Virus record (IMG/VR): IMGVR_UViG_3300044617_000784 | Span: 1 to 43,447 of that record | Source of the DNA: a virus | Direction: 5' to 3' (one strand) | DNA length: 43,447 nucleotides | Shown: positions 27,968 to 36,888 of the stretch, piece after piece | How the letters are laid out: each line of letters begins with the position of its first letter | Position numbering within the stretch: the stretch's first letter is position 1 | Position numbers and translations under genes: made by a program | Notes under the pieces: generated by a model | Database searches by the model: none | What the model was told of the DNA's origin: nothing | Seen by the model: the letters and a program-made list of their open reading frames with translations, nothing else

Positions 27968-28346
27968 TTGATTTAAAAATCTTCTGGAGTTGTTTTAAAC
28001 AATTTAGATCAACAGGAATATCATGAAGATAACATTTAGGATACTCTGGTATTTTATTCAGAAATAAAATAAATGTTTTCATCGTAGACCATAATTCTTT
28101 TTCAATCTTAAAGAACAGCATAGGTGTTGCTGCTTCACCAAAGATATTATAAAGAACGATAAAATGATTGATCAAAAGGGGAACCTTAAGTTCCCCCGTG
28201 TTCCTATATCGTTTCAAAAGTCTTTTAATGTATTTGAAATGATTTAGATCTTTATCAAAATCTTCTTTCGTGACTGCCTGAGGATTCTCATAATTTTTAA
28301 TGGCAAATAGGAGGAAGTTATCCTCATTCAGTTCATTAAAGATCAT
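27954..28346 (-). CDS. Conserved-looking unknown protein, 130 aa, first gene of the primase-nrd transcript
   Basis: All-helical, hydrophobic-rich protein: NEDNFLLFAIKNYENPQAVT, KYIKRLLKRYRN, PLLINHFIVLYNIFGEAATP, MLFFKIEKELWSTMKTFILF. No signal or clear membrane span. I do not recognise its family. It starts 6 nt behind the stop of the structural protein gene, so its promoter must lie within that gene or it is read through. Confidence 0.75.
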   Translation of the reverse strand: MIFNELNEDNFLLFAIKNYENPQAVTKEDFDKDLNHFKYIKRLLKRYRNTGELKVPLLINHFIVLYNIFGEAATPMLFFKIEKELWSTMKTFILFLNKIPEYPKCYLHDIPVDLNCLKQLQKIFKSNEQT

Positions 28347-28352
28347 ATACTA

Positions 28353-28877
28353 TCATGCAACAGTTGGATCCTGGTCATAAATTGGCAAGTTGCCTGTAGT
28401 GATACCAGACATCGCAACGAGAGTTTCAGTCTTAACTCTTAATGCTCCTGTATTATCAAGATATGTTGTCACACCAACCCATCCTTGATGAGTAAGGGCA
28501 TATGAAGTTCCCTGTGCTGCTGCAATTCCACCATCAGCAACACCATAAATGTGTGGTTCATAATTAGTATTGATCTCAGACCAACGAGAATCAAGGACAG
28601 TGTACTTTGGCAGTTCACTAACATAGAAAGTTGTAGCAGCAATAGCAGCACCACTAAGACCCATCGTTGATGCGATAGAAAGTTGAGTTGTGCTTGCAAT
28701 ACCAACAATCACAGCATTTCCAATTTCACTTCTTGGACCAAATCTAATTACATCACCCGTTGCTGCGGCTCCTACTTGACCGAAAGTGGTTCCAGAACCA
28801 GTTACTACAAGGGTGCTGTAATCAAGTGATACTGTACCACCGGAACCCTTTGCATCATTATTTCCCCAGAGTGCCAT
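28353..28877 (-). CDS. Probable virion structural protein, 174 aa
   Basis: Gly/Ala/Thr-rich, beta-type sequence (MALWGNNDAKGSGGTVSLDY, VVTGSGTTFGQVGAAATGDV, TQLSIASTMGLSGAAIAATT, GWVGVTTYLDNTGALRVKTE). No enzyme motif. This composition is that of capsid-surface or tail-type phage proteins. A perfect late promoter (28910-28917) supports virion assembly use. The precise location in the particle cannot be read. Confidence 0.75.
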   Translation of the reverse strand: MALWGNNDAKGSGGTVSLDYSTLVVTGSGTTFGQVGAAATGDVIRFGPRSEIGNAVIVGIASTTQLSIASTMGLSGAAIAATTFYVSELPKYTVLDSRWSEINTNYEPHIYGVADGGIAAAQGTSYALTHQGWVGVTTYLDNTGALRVKTETLVAMSGITTGNLPIYDQDPTVA

Positions 28878-28909
28878 GTGTCTTTCCGTAAAAAATTATT
28901 TGCTATGAA

Positions 28910-28917
28910 TATTTATA
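28910..28917 (-). promoter_or_regulatory. Late promoter TATAAATA
   Basis: A perfect late motif on the minus strand, 32 nt before the ATG at 28877 and directly behind the T-tract of the terminator at 28921-28950. Confidence 0.75.
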
Positions 28918-28920
28918 AAA

Positions 28921-28950
28921 AAGGGGACCCTTGTATTCAAGAGTCTCCTT
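28921..28950 (-). terminator. Terminator of the 61-aa membrane protein gene
   Basis: A 13-position stem (28921-28933 with 28938-28950, one mismatch and one G-U) around the loop TATT, with T-rich sequence on both sides, so it may work in both directions. Confidence 0.8.
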
Positions 28951-28970
28951 AAGATTTTTTATTTCTAAAC

Positions 28971-29156
28971 TCAGGGAGTAGGATCTACTGCACCTTTCTT
29001 TTTGAGATGTTGTTGAACTTGAAGAAGAACAAAAGAAACAAGTCCATTTGACTTCAACTTATTATTTGCACCTAAGAATTCGGAAATAATGAGAAGAATG
29101 GTAGCAATAGCAGCTTCATTTGCTTTTGCCCATGCCAGGATAACTGCGAGAGACAT
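28971..29156 (-). CDS. Small membrane protein, 61 aa
   Basis: Residues 2-28 (SLAVILAWAKANEAAIATIL LIISEFLG) and a second partly hydrophobic helix (GLVSFVLLQVQQHLKKKG) with a short tail. It has the strongest Shine-Dalgarno of the region (GGAGGT, 6 nt before ATG) and a late motif TCTAAATA further upstream, so it should be made in large amounts late. A holin-like role or a virion-associated membrane peptide are both possible; neither is shown. Confidence 0.75.
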   Translation of the reverse strand: MSLAVILAWAKANEAAIATILLIISEFLGANNKLKSNGLVSFVLLQVQQHLKKKGAVDPTP

Positions 29157-29182
29157 AATAACCTCCGATAATGGTCCTGAGT

Positions 29183-29190
29183 TATTTAGA
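29183..29190 (-). promoter_or_regulatory. Late promoter motif TCTAAATA
   Basis: Minus-strand TCTAAATA, 26 nt before the ATG at 29156. Confidence 0.6.
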
Positions 29191-29212
29191 AAAAACCCTT
29201 GTTAAAAAGAGA

Positions 29213-30664
29213 TTAATAAACTCCTTTTCTTGCGGATTGCAATCTGGTTGTAAGTTCTCTTACCTTTTGAACCTGGATTTTCTTCTTCTGCATCTCAGAT
29301 GCCTTATCTACTGCTGGTTCAGTTGGTTCATCCATCTGTTCTTTAACTTGAGGAAGACCCTTATGCTTGGTCTTGGCAAAGTCTTTTGCTTGCTGCTTTG
29401 TCATACCTGCTGCTGCCTTTGCAACTTCAGGTGAAGGTGCTTCCATTTCACCTTTCTTTACAGCATAAACCATTCCCATAAACTTTTGCTGCTGCTTGCT
29501 AAGTGCTTTCTCATCAATCTGCACTTCTTCACTTCTTATTGAAGTGAGTAAAGAATCTAACTTACTTGCTTTTCTTTTTCTCTTTGGAGCAGCAGCAGGT
29601 GCTTTTGCTTTTGGTGCTGCTGCTTTTTCAGTTGCTGCTTTTGGTTTTTGTTTTGCTGGGGTTGTTGCGCTACCCTCCCAAGGATCGGAGGGTTTCTCTG
29701 CCTTTGGTTTTGGTTTTGGTTTTTGAGGAACTGTGGAACTTCCTTCCCAAGGATCAGCAGGTTTTTCTGCTTTCTTCTTGGTAGGTGGAGTATAAGAACC
29801 ACTACCTACTCTTTCTTTAGTTCCTGCACCAGCACCACGATAGGTTGATGGTTTTCTTTCTGCAGTATGTGGTTTTTTATCTCCACTTTTCATCTTACGA
29901 GCAACACCTAATGCACCTTTAGCAACCTTTCTTACTCCAGATGCTACTGCTTGTTTTGCTGCAGTTTTGGCACCACGAACTTTACTAGAAAGTTTTTGCC
30001 TTGCCAGTCTTCCAACTGACTTTAAAAGATTACCTTTCTTTTTCTCTCCCGCAGTAGGAGTATCGTGACCGAAAGTTACTTTTGCTTCAGTTAGTGCATA
30101 CTCGATTGCTTCCTCAATATCATCTTCTTCATAACCTTCTTCCAGAAGTTCATCATAAACACTTTCGACAACATAATCCATCTCATCAATCTCTACCATC
30201 TCAAGTAGAGTTCCATCCATATTTTCTACGGATTCTTTGAAATCTGGATTAATGGTGATTTTATTATTTACTTTTTTTTCCTTGACTTCTTTTTTTGCTT
30301 CAATATCATCCATGACCTCAGAAAGGTCTTGTCTCCAGTTTGAGAAAGACTCTTTCATTTTTTTCTTAGAAATCGCAGAACCACGAACCTTTCTGCGATT
30401 TAATAGATACTTATCAGACTTATCACTATCACCGTCATTATCAATATCAGAATCCTCTTTTCCAACAGGGTCTAATGCTTCCGTCTTCATCTTCTCACGT
30501 TTTGCCTTTGCTTTTGCAAGCAATCTTTCTCTTGCTGCTTCCTGTTCAGATTTAGGAATAGCAGTTACTGCTCCAAGTCTCTCAGCAGGTTTTCCAGGAA
30601 CGGCAGACTCTGCAACCTGCTCCAGATAAACAGCAGAGATATCGTTAAGGATGTTCATCGACAT
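29213..30664 (-). CDS. Internal head or structural protein with EF-hand-like loop and DUF3008-like tail
   Basis: 483 residues, modular and mostly low-complexity. It starts with a short hydrophobic/acidic N-terminus ([18 protein letters not shown]), has a calcium-loop-like [12 protein letters not shown] (about 73-84), an acidic helical segment ([20 protein letters not shown]), a basic Lys-rich stretch and two repeats of AEKP-DPWEGS. The tail [20 protein letters not shown], then [20 protein letters not shown] matches what I know as the DUF3008 type. Probably packaged in or near the head; a possible CATAAATA motif is 32 nt upstream. Function unknown. Confidence 0.7.
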   Translation of the reverse strand: MSMNILNDISAVYLEQVAESAVPGKPAERLGAVTAIPKSEQEAARERLLAKAKAKREKMKTEALDPVGKEDSDIDNDGDSDKSDKYLLNRRKVRGSAISKKKMKESFSNWRQDLSEVMDDIEAKKEVKEKKVNNKITINPDFKESVENMDGTLLEMVEIDEMDYVVESVYDELLEEGYEEDDIEEAIEYALTEAKVTFGHDTPTAGEKKKGNLLKSVGRLARQKLSSKVRGAKTAAKQAVASGVRKVAKGALGVARKMKSGDKKPHTAERKPSTYRGAGAGTKERVGSGSYTPPTKKKAEKPADPWEGSSTVPQKPKPKPKAEKPSDPWEGSATTPAKQKPKAATEKAAAPKAKAPAAAPKRKRKASKLDSLLTSIRSEEVQIDEKALSKQQQKFMGMVYAVKKGEMEAPSPEVAKAAAGMTKQQAKDFAKTKHKGLPQVKEQMDEPTEPAVDKASEMQKKKIQVQKVRELTTRLQSARKGVY

Positions 30665-30676
30665 GAGTATAAGTGA

Positions 30677-31981
30677 TTAGTTCTTTACCTTATACTTATT
30701 TATGAATTCCTTCACATTAGATTGCTTATACCCACTGTATGGTTTTGCTCCAGGTTGCAGATTCATCTTATCACCTTTCTCAAATCCAGGTGTCATATCA
30801 GCAGCATACTTAAAGTATCCACCAGTTCCAACGAGAGTATTTGGTTTTCCAGGAACTCTTTCCTTTCTTTCCATTTTTATCTCAGTATACTCCATCACAT
30901 CTCTAATCCAAGATTTAAACATAAAACCTTCTTCGGTTACACAAATAAGATGATTAGCACCTCTACGAATGATTTCTCCAACCAATCCAGTATTTAAGTT
31001 TTCTACAATATCACCCATTCTAAAAATCTTTTTGGTGACATAATGCTCACGGAGATTGAACATATCAAACTTAGGAGCAATCTCCCAGAGTGCATAACTT
31101 TCTTTCTGAACTTTAGATTTCTTTGCACCCATTCCTTGACGAACTGCATCAAATAAAGAACGAGCATCACCATCATCAAGTGTCTCAGGAGTCCCTTTAC
31201 GGAATGATTCAAAGTCATCATCCATCACAGCCTTTCTCATCTTAGATGCGGACATTCCAGATACACCTTCAGCATCTGCATCACGAACACCAGCAGATAC
31301 AACACGAATCAAATCGAAATCATAAAGATCTCCGTTGTATTTCTGAGCAAGATTTTCAAACTCTGCTTGTCTATCAGAACCAACGACTATGTTTACATTT
31401 GAATATCCAGATTCTGCTGCTGCAATCAGAACATTAAAAATTGATTTCATCTCAGCATCATTAATAATGTTCTCTTCATAGTCAGGGAACATCTTCTTCA
31501 TGAATGAAATCTTCATATCAGGATCAAGAGGATTCTTCTTAGGATCCTGTGTTCTTGAAGGATAAATCTTAAGGTCTCCATCAGCGGCAACTTTATCTGC
31601 AGACTTTAGAAGTTTCTCATGTCCTACTGTTGGTGGATTGAAACGACCAAATACAACAGTCAGAGTGTCACTTGCAGTATCTTGTCCTTCTTCTTCCGGT
31701 GCAGCAGGTGATTTCTTCTGTGTGGGTGCTTGTTGTTGTGTCTTTGCTTGAGATGTTGTTGGAGTTGCTGCTTTTCCTTTCGTTTCGGGAGGAACATCTC
31801 TTTGCCCTACTTTTTCACCCCTCTTATAGAACTTGAGTTTTCCCTGTTCAGTTTTCGCAACAAATTCTCCACGGGAATCATACCATCCCCCATGCCCATC
31901 ACTCTTAAGATTGAGTTTCTTTGCTTGTAATGATGCCTGAGATTGTGTTGCCTCAGTTAAAAATTGGAAAAAACTCTTCAT
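30677..31981 (-). CDS. Nucleotidyltransferase (NMNAT/cytidylyltransferase-like) with a capsid-targeting-like N-terminus
   Basis: 434 residues. The nucleotidyltransferase domain (about 105-270) has VVFGRFNPPTVGHEKLLKSA with the HxGH-like TVGH, NIVVGSDRQAEFENLA and GVSGMSASKMRKAV (the ISSTxxR-like loop). It joins a nucleotide to a phosphorylated partner; NMN adenylyltransferase or cytidylyltransferase is the nearest type. The first 11 residues MKSFFQFLTEA closely resemble the T4 internal-protein targeting peptide MKTYQEFIAEA, cut by the prohead protease after L/I-x-E. This suggests packaging in the head and injection into the host. A late motif is 20 nt upstream. The C-terminal 150 residues are unique. 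Confidence 0.8.
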   Translation of the reverse strand: MKSFFQFLTEATQSQASLQAKKLNLKSDGHGGWYDSRGEFVAKTEQGKLKFYKRGEKVGQRDVPPETKGKAATPTTSQAKTQQQAPTQKKSPAAPEEEGQDTASDTLTVVFGRFNPPTVGHEKLLKSADKVAADGDLKIYPSRTQDPKKNPLDPDMKISFMKKMFPDYEENIINDAEMKSIFNVLIAAAESGYSNVNIVVGSDRQAEFENLAQKYNGDLYDFDLIRVVSAGVRDADAEGVSGMSASKMRKAVMDDDFESFRKGTPETLDDGDARSLFDAVRQGMGAKKSKVQKESYALWEIAPKFDMFNLREHYVTKKIFRMGDIVENLNTGLVGEIIRRGANHLICVTEEGFMFKSWIRDVMEYTEIKMERKERVPGKPNTLVGTGGYFKYAADMTPGFEKGDKMNLQPGAKPYSGYKQSNVKEFINKYKVKN

Positions 31982-32001
31982 GGTTTATCTTAATATACTT
32001 A

Positions 32002-32009
32002 TATTTATT
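32002..32009 (-). promoter_or_regulatory. Late promoter motif AATAAATA
   Basis: Minus-strand AATAAATA exactly 20 nt before the ATG at 31981. It overlaps the stop codon of the upstream gene. Confidence 0.65.
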
Positions 32010-32793
32010 AATTCAACAAAAACGAAGGATCTTTATCTAAATCATAATTGCTTTTTTTCAATCCAGAAATTTTAAGAGCCATTAAAAAAGACCATCTTTC
32101 TTGACTGGCAGAATTTGTTTTTATCCTTATTCTAATATTGCTCTTCCCAACCATAGAAGAAAATCTTGGTACACCAAATTTTTCAATATCTTTACCCATA
32201 TAATATAATCCAAAACCCTTTACTTGAATATAATAAGTATTTTTTGAATTATAGTATTTTTCAACTGCTTCGGCAGCACCTTTTCCTTCCATGAGAAACT
32301 TGTCGGGAAAATTTTTCAGATCCAATTTTCTTGCTATTTTTCTTTTTGCTAAATTAGAATAATCATTACCAAGAACAAATCTTTGAGGGGGATTTTTTTC
32401 TGGTTTCCACCAATTATTTGCTTGACCAACAATATTAAATTCTTTTGCAATTCCTATCATAGTTTGAGCAGCTTCTTTTTGATTACTACTCTTCCTCTCA
32501 TCTATATAAAATTTATTAATTGTTGTATCATAATCCATATTTAACTGAGCAAAATCAGCTGATAATTTTTCCTTTAACTCAAACTTAGTAACTTTAGGAG
32601 CATTTTTTGGAAGTGTTATTTCCAAGTCAGCCTTAGCATTATCAGCTCCTGCAGGATCTCCACAAGTAAATCCTTTGGATCTAAGGTCTTTAATTAAATT
32701 TTCTTCATATAAAAATCCAGCATTAGATGTTATTGGTTTTGCACCAGGAGCATCACCATCAATTAATGCCTGGTCATCCTTTACCTTAGTCAT
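32008..32793 (-). CDS. PD-(D/E)XK nuclease-like protein, late-expressed
   Basis: 261 residues. A restriction-enzyme-like core can be read: a helix with E30/E31 (FLYEENLIKDLRSKGF), D56 in NAKADLEITL, and E72-L-K74 in KFELKEKLSADFAQ, which is the D...ExK metal site. A basic C-terminal part (IRIRIKTNSASQERWSF...) may bind DNA. It is expressed from a late motif (TCTAAATA, 20 nt upstream). Candidates are a packaged nuclease acting on host DNA or an anti-competitor factor. The motif reading is mine and needs a profile search. Confidence 0.6.
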   Translation of the reverse strand: MTKVKDDQALIDGDAPGAKPITSNAGFLYEENLIKDLRSKGFTCGDPAGADNAKADLEITLPKNAPKVTKFELKEKLSADFAQLNMDYDTTINKFYIDERKSSNQKEAAQTMIGIAKEFNIVGQANNWWKPEKNPPQRFVLGNDYSNLAKRKIARKLDLKNFPDKFLMEGKGAAEAVEKYYNSKNTYYIQVKGFGLYYMGKDIEKFGVPRFSSMVGKSNIRIRIKTNSASQERWSFLMALKISGLKKSNYDLDKDPSFLLN

Positions 32794-32813
32794 TTATACA
32801 AATACTTTTTAAG

Positions 32814-32821
32814 TATTTAGA
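32814..32821 (-). promoter_or_regulatory. Late promoter motif TCTAAATA
   Basis: Minus-strand TCTAAATA, 20 nt before the ATG at 32793. The leader (AAAAAGTATTTGTA) is nearly the same as at 33663. Confidence 0.7.
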
Positions 32822-32823
32822 AA

Positions 32824-32896
32824 TGGAGAATAGGAGACTCGAACTCCTGACCTCCTGAATGCAAATCAGGCGCACTACCAACTGTGCTAATTCCCC
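32824..32896 (-). tRNA. tRNA-Ala(TGC)
   Basis: A 73-nt cloverleaf with acceptor GGGGAAT/ATTCTCC (one G-U), discriminator A, anticodon stem CCTGA/TCAGG, loop TTTGCAT, T-arm CAGGAGTTCGAGTCTCCTA. It lies alone, 13 kb from the main tRNA cluster, between two late genes, with its own promoter at 32907-32935. Confidence 0.95.
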
Positions 32897-32906
32897 AAAT
32901 ATAAAG

Positions 32907-32935
32907 ATTACAAAACCCCCCAACTAAAAAGTCAA
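32907..32935 (-). promoter_or_regulatory. Promoter of the lone tRNA-Ala
   Basis: Minus-strand TTGACT (32930-32935), 17-nt spacer, TGTAAT (32907-32912), about 10 nt before the tRNA. A weak hairpin AACCCC/GGGGTT (32914-32941) overlaps it and may end the upstream gene. Confidence 0.65.
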
Positions 32936-32964
32936 GGGGTTAGAGCAACCTTCCGATTTATTTA

Positions 32965-33663
32965 TCAGTCCTTATAAGTTCCTGCTCTTCTTGCTGCTTT
33001 GTTTCCTGTTCCCCCAATTCCAGAATATGATTTTGGCCAATTGGAACCTGCTACTTTACGGTTAGGAGGAGTTCCCCCAAGTCCGTCTCTATTAGAGCGT
33101 CCGATGTGCTTGATTAGTGCGACATTAGCACCTTGACCTGCTTTTGCTCTACCAGAAGGAGTAGAACGCTTAGCAATCATTTCTGCTGCTTTTGCTTTAC
33201 CTTTTTCGCTAGTGATTGCTTCATCAAGAATTGCATCAACAATCTCTTCATCAATCATATTTGCCATCATCCACTTTGCTTCTTCCAAAGTTTCAGCAAA
33301 TCCTTCTGCTTGGAGGAACTCAAGAACTACATCAAAAATATCAAGTTCTTCATTCTTAAGTGCTGCTGCTCTTCTTGCTGCTTTGTTTCCAGTTCCACCA
33401 TAAGATCTAGACTTAACTGGATTTTTAGCAATTTTTGGATTAGGTGGTGTTCCTCCAAGATTATCTACATTAGCACGACTAATATGTTTAATTGCAGCAA
33501 CAGAAGCACCTTGACCAGACTTTGCTCTACCAGAAGGAGTGGAACGCTTAGCAATCATTTCTGCTGCTTTTGCTTTACCCTTTTCGCTGGTGATTGCTTC
33601 GTCAATAGGAGCATAAACTTCAGAATATGCTTCCATTAAACCACGTAGTTCTTTAGGATCCAT
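32965..33663 (-). CDS. Late basic protein with internal duplication, probable internal head protein
   Basis: 232 residues built as repeat-spacer-repeat. A block starting DEAITSEKGKAKAAEMIAKR and continuing STPSGRAK(S/A)GQGA(S/N)VA, IKHI, LGGTPPN and ending GGTGNKAARRA occurs at about residues 17-98 and again at about 147-229, with a central acidic helix (DIFDVVLEFLQAEGFAETLE..., MMANMIDEEIVDAI). The N-terminus MDPKELRGLMEAYSEVY is like a short targeting helix. Basic repeats and late promoter suggest packaging with DNA in the head. No enzymatic motif seen. Confidence 0.7.
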   Translation of the reverse strand: MDPKELRGLMEAYSEVYAPIDEAITSEKGKAKAAEMIAKRSTPSGRAKSGQGASVAAIKHISRANVDNLGGTPPNPKIAKNPVKSRSYGGTGNKAARRAAALKNEELDIFDVVLEFLQAEGFAETLEEAKWMMANMIDEEIVDAILDEAITSEKGKAKAAEMIAKRSTPSGRAKAGQGANVALIKHIGRSNRDGLGGTPPNRKVAGSNWPKSYSGIGGTGNKAARRAGTYKD

Positions 33664-33683
33664 TTTTACAAATACTTTTTAGT

Positions 33684-33691
33684 TATTTATA
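33684..33691 (-). promoter_or_regulatory. Late promoter TATAAATA
   Basis: A perfect late motif on the minus strand, exactly 20 nt before the ATG at 33663, and directly behind the T-tract of the terminator at 33699. Confidence 0.8.
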
Positions 33692-33698
33692 AAAAAAA

Positions 33699-33712
33699 GA
33701 CCCCGAAGGGTC
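33699..33712 (-). terminator. Terminator of the gp43-mazG transcript
   Basis: A 5-bp GC-rich stem GACCC/GGGTC closed by the stable tetraloop CGAA, followed by eight T on the minus strand. It overlaps the stop codon of the gene at 33711. Confidence 0.85.
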
Positions 33713-33896
33713 AAACACTAAGTACTGCACCAATACTATCATCAAGTTGCTGAATTACTTCACGAATATCAGTTACACGAGGAGGAACACTTACTTCATC
33801 ATAAGTATATCCTTTTTGGGCATCGAATAAAACTTGACGAACTGCTGCTGCTGCACGAGCATCTAGTTTAAGTGTTACTTGTTTTTCTTTAGTCAC
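33711..33896 (-). CDS. Small unknown protein behind mazG, 61 aa
   Basis: MTKEKQVTLKLDARAAAAVR at the N-terminus resembles a beta strand plus helix of a ribbon-helix-helix-type protein; the tail VTDIREVIQQLDDSIGAVLS is a helix. It may be a small DNA-binding or accessory protein. Start overlaps the mazG stop by 4 nt (ATGA); its own stop is inside the terminator. Confidence 0.75.
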   Translation of the reverse strand: MTKEKQVTLKLDARAAAAVRQVLFDAQKGYTYDEVSVPPRVTDIREVIQQLDDSIGAVLSV

Positions 33897-34297
33897 AGGT
33901 CTCCCTCCACACGGTTTTCGGAACGTTCAATACTAAATGCACCCTCAGGATAACGGGCACTCAGTTTCTCAAAGTTCATTTGAATTACTTCTTCAATAGA
34001 AATATCAAGTCCAATACATGCCTGAGAAACATACCACATGATATCTCCAAGTTCTCGTTTCAGGTGAAAGAGATTTTCTTCAGTTACTGGTTTACCTTGA
34101 AAGATAATCTTCTTTACAATCTCAGTAAACTCACCTGCTTCTGCAGACATACCTACAGCAGCAGTAAGCAGTCGCTCGGTAGGAAATCCGTTCTCACGAA
34201 GTTCAAGGAGACGATCGATGAACGGGGTGTGTTCTTTACTCGGACTTGAGGTAGTCGTATTAACGAACTCGACATACTTGTTAAGATCAATAGTCAT
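33893..34297 (-). CDS. mazG: MazG-type nucleotide pyrophosphohydrolase
   Basis: 134 residues. The metal-binding helices are GMSAEAGEFTEIVKKIIFQG (E-x2-E pattern) and HLKRELGDIMWYVSQACIGL (E-x2-D pattern), followed by EEVIQMNFEKLSARYP. This is the all-alpha NTP-PPase fold, which hydrolyses nucleoside triphosphates such as dCTP and dGTP, or ppGpp-like alarmones. In cyanophages it is a common auxiliary gene thought to alter nucleotide pools. It is in the replication transcript between gp41 and the terminator at 33699. Confidence 0.9.
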   Translation of the reverse strand: MTIDLNKYVEFVNTTTSSPSKEHTPFIDRLLELRENGFPTERLLTAAVGMSAEAGEFTEIVKKIIFQGKPVTEENLFHLKRELGDIMWYVSQACIGLDISIEEVIQMNFEKLSARYPEGAFSIERSENRVEGDL

Positions 34298-34521
34298 ACA
34301 ATAAAAGGTTCTAATTCGGATTGGGGTAAAATTTGTTGTGCTGGAAGTTGTAAATCATCATCCAGTCTTACATGAGGAACATTAACTGTCTCAGGATTCA
34401 AATGTTTAACCTGACGATAGGTTCTTGTAGAATCAAATTCGACAAGCATAATAGCATCTCGGATACTTGCACAATCGGCAATTTTTTTACCATTCTTGTC
34501 AAATACCGAATAGTAGTTCAA
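34294..34521 (-). CDS. Unknown protein, 75 aa
   Basis: [20 protein letters not shown] gives a beta hairpin, followed by RDAIMLVEFDSTRTYRQVKH and a Pro/Leu-rich end. No family recognised. It is coupled by ATGA overlaps to gp41 upstream and mazG downstream, so it is a true member of the replication transcript. Confidence 0.75.
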   Translation of the reverse strand: MNYYSVFDKNGKKIADCASIRDAIMLVEFDSTRTYRQVKHLNPETVNVPHVRLDDDLQLPAQQILPQSELEPFIV

Positions 34522-35894
34522 AACTTAAATCCCTCAAATGATTTCTTTGGTTTTCTATCTTCAAAATCATACTCCTCTTCTTGTTTATTGTCAAGGATAT
34601 CATTCTGAGCAGACTGTTCGCAATCATAAAGACGCATCTTTGCACGATCAATACCAACCACAAAACGTTTATGAATAGTTGGATCATTATAACGATTCTT
34701 GAGTTGCTTTACAAGAATCTGACCCAGTTCTTCGAGTTCTTCTGTAGAAATCAGAGCAAACATAAGGTCTGCAGTGGCAGGAAGACCGAAAGATTCTGAG
34801 GTATCAGTCAGTTCCACATCAGAAGAACCATAACCAGAACGAGTTGTTTGAGTAGCACTGACGATAGGAACATTAAATTCTACAGCAAGACCACGAAGTT
34901 CTTCTGCAATTGCCTTGATATAAGAATAAGAGTTGACAGAAAGATTTCCCTTATATCGTGAAGATGCACAAATGTTCAGATAGTCAATAAAGATAATATC
35001 TGGACGGAATGACTTTTTCAAAGCAAGTTCACTCAGAAGAGATTTGAAATGCCCAGAGTGTGCGGATGCAGTTGGATACTCTTTGATAATTAGAGTGCCT
35101 TGTGTCTTCTTAGCAAGGTTTGTGACCTTGTTCTCGAACATCTGTTTCGGAAGATCCCCAATATCCTGAATCGGTACATTAAGAAGGTTTGCGTCAATTC
35201 GTTCTGCAATTCGTTCTTCCGCCATCTCAAGAGTGATGTAGAGAACGTTCCTGCCTTGCAATAAGACGGAAGCAGCAACATGGCACATAAAGAGACTCTT
35301 TCCGACACCCGTACCAGCAAGAGCGATATTGAGAGTCTTATTAGGTAAACCACCTTTTGTGATTTTGTTAAAGTATTCAAGGTCGAATTCAATTTTCTCT
35401 TCCTTCTTATGATAGGATTCGTATCTTTGTTCGTAGTCTAGCAGATAATCGTGTCCGATATGTGTATCGAAAGATACTGCTAAAGCATCTGAAAGAATAC
35501 TAGGAATACTATCACGATTTTTCTTCTCATCTTTACCATCTGCAATATGGATAGACTCCATAAGTGCGATGTAAATAGCACGATCACGACACCACTTTTC
35601 CGTGGTATCTACCAACCAACCAAATTCAATCGGAACATCATCGAGATTTTGAATCAGATGGACGATTTCCTTAAAAGAAGTATCATTAATATCTTTGCGT
35701 TTCTCAACTTCAATACAAAGAACTTCTTTTGTTGCTGGTTGATTATAATTTTGAATGAATGACAGAATTTCTTCAAAGACAATTCTTTGATTCGTATCCT
35801 CAAAGTATTCAGATTTTAGAAATGGTATAACTTTTCTTACATATTCCTCATTATGTAACAGGTTTCTAAGAATTAGAAACTCAACTTTCTCCAT
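34518..35894 (-). CDS. Replicative DNA helicase, gp41 (DnaB family)
   Basis: 458 residues. The N-terminal helical domain is followed by a RecA-like motor: Walker [16 protein letters not shown] (about 189-203), DnaB motif [19 protein letters not shown], Walker [15 protein letters not shown], and [14 protein letters not shown]. It unwinds the fork as a hexamer in the 5'-3' direction and works with the primase encoded at 26396. The start overlaps uvsX by 14 nt. Confidence 0.95.
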   Translation of the reverse strand: MEKVEFLILRNLLHNEEYVRKVIPFLKSEYFEDTNQRIVFEEILSFIQNYNQPATKEVLCIEVEKRKDINDTSFKEIVHLIQNLDDVPIEFGWLVDTTEKWCRDRAIYIALMESIHIADGKDEKKNRDSIPSILSDALAVSFDTHIGHDYLLDYEQRYESYHKKEEKIEFDLEYFNKITKGGLPNKTLNIALAGTGVGKSLFMCHVAASVLLQGRNVLYITLEMAEERIAERIDANLLNVPIQDIGDLPKQMFENKVTNLAKKTQGTLIIKEYPTASAHSGHFKSLLSELALKKSFRPDIIFIDYLNICASSRYKGNLSVNSYSYIKAIAEELRGLAVEFNVPIVSATQTTRSGYGSSDVELTDTSESFGLPATADLMFALISTEELEELGQILVKQLKNRYNDPTIHKRFVVGIDRAKMRLYDCEQSAQNDILDNKQEEEYDFEDRKPKKSFEGFKF

Positions 35895-36888
35895 AACTAA
35901 ATTCCTTACGTGCGATTTCGTCCAATTGTTGCATCACTTCTTCAGTGAAGTATATTTCAGGTTCTTTCAGAATCTGCTTAGCATAAAGTTTCTTACCATC
36001 AATCTCATAACGTCCTGCTACATTCTTCCAGAGTCCACCAATCTCACCAAGTTCCAAAAGACCATAGTAACGATCAAGACCGCGCTCATCATAATACAAA
36101 CGGACTTCAACATCTTTGTTCTCCTTACTCAAACGCGACTTAGCAGTCTTAGCTTTAATAATATTGCCGACCACTTCCGTTCCGTCCTTTTCTTTCTTTT
36201 TGCTGAGATAAATGATCGTGCTTGCTGCGTACTTGAGTCCAGAACCTCCTCCCATTTCTTTCGTTGGTACATAAGCTCCGATGACATCGTATGTATGATT
36301 TGTGACAATAAGCGGGACATTTGCTTGACCTAATTTAAGTGTGAGCATTCGGAAGGCACCTTTAATAAGTTGAGATTTAGTCATGTCTCGAACTTCTTTT
36401 TCATTCAGTGCATCAGTAATCTCTTTAGTTGTGGAGAGCATACCTAAAGAGTCTAGCACAAACATACAAGGTTTGCGTTCCTCTAGAGGTTTCTTGAGAT
36501 ACATGTCTACCGCTTTGAGTGCCTTTGTACGAAACTCTTCAATAGTAACGACGTTAACAACAACCAGACGAGTAGTATCAATTCCACGGGATTCGATCAA
36601 AGATTTGGTGATAGCAGCCTCAGTGTCAAAGTAGAGACAGTAACCATCGGGATGAGTATCAAGAAAGTTCTTAACCACTGCGAGAGAGAAAAAAGTCTTT
36701 CCAGTAGAAGACTCTCCAGCAATAGCAGTAATCTTATTCCCAGATACACCACCAAATATGCTACCTGAAACCAGTGCATTAAAAATGTATGACCCCGTAT
36801 CGACATAAGTTTCTGTTTCGTCAATATCTGCTGCAAGTTTAGTGAAGTCATCACCAATCTCTTTTACAATATCTTTAAGGAAATCCAT
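35881..36888 (-). CDS. uvsX: UvsX recombinase (RecA-like)
   Basis: 335 residues. Walker [15 protein letters not shown] at about 58-71, [11 protein letters not shown], Walker [15 protein letters not shown], and the L1/L2-type region [40 protein letters not shown]. UvsX pairs homologous DNA for recombination-dependent replication. Stop and start share a base with the polymerase gene (36888), so the replication genes are tightly coupled. Confidence 0.95.
   Translation of the reverse strand: MDFLKDIVKEIGDDFTKLAADIDETETYVDTGSYIFNALVSGSIFGGVSGNKITAIAGESSTGKTFFSLAVVKNFLDTHPDGYCLYFDTEAAITKSLIESRGIDTTRLVVVNVVTIEEFRTKALKAVDMYLKKPLEERKPCMFVLDSLGMLSTTKEITDALNEKEVRDMTKSQLIKGAFRMLTLKLGQANVPLIVTNHTYDVIGAYVPTKEMGGGSGLKYAASTIIYLSKKKEKDGTEVVGNIIKAKTAKSRLSKENKDVEVRLYYDERGLDRYYGLLELGEIGGLWKNVAGRYEIDGKKLYAKQILKEPEIYFTEEVMQQLDEIARKEFSYGES

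Noticed and set aside
29496-29848. Several ORFs on both strands inside the 483-aa gene
   Set aside because: They are shadows of Lys/Pro/Ala repeat codons; no independent signals.
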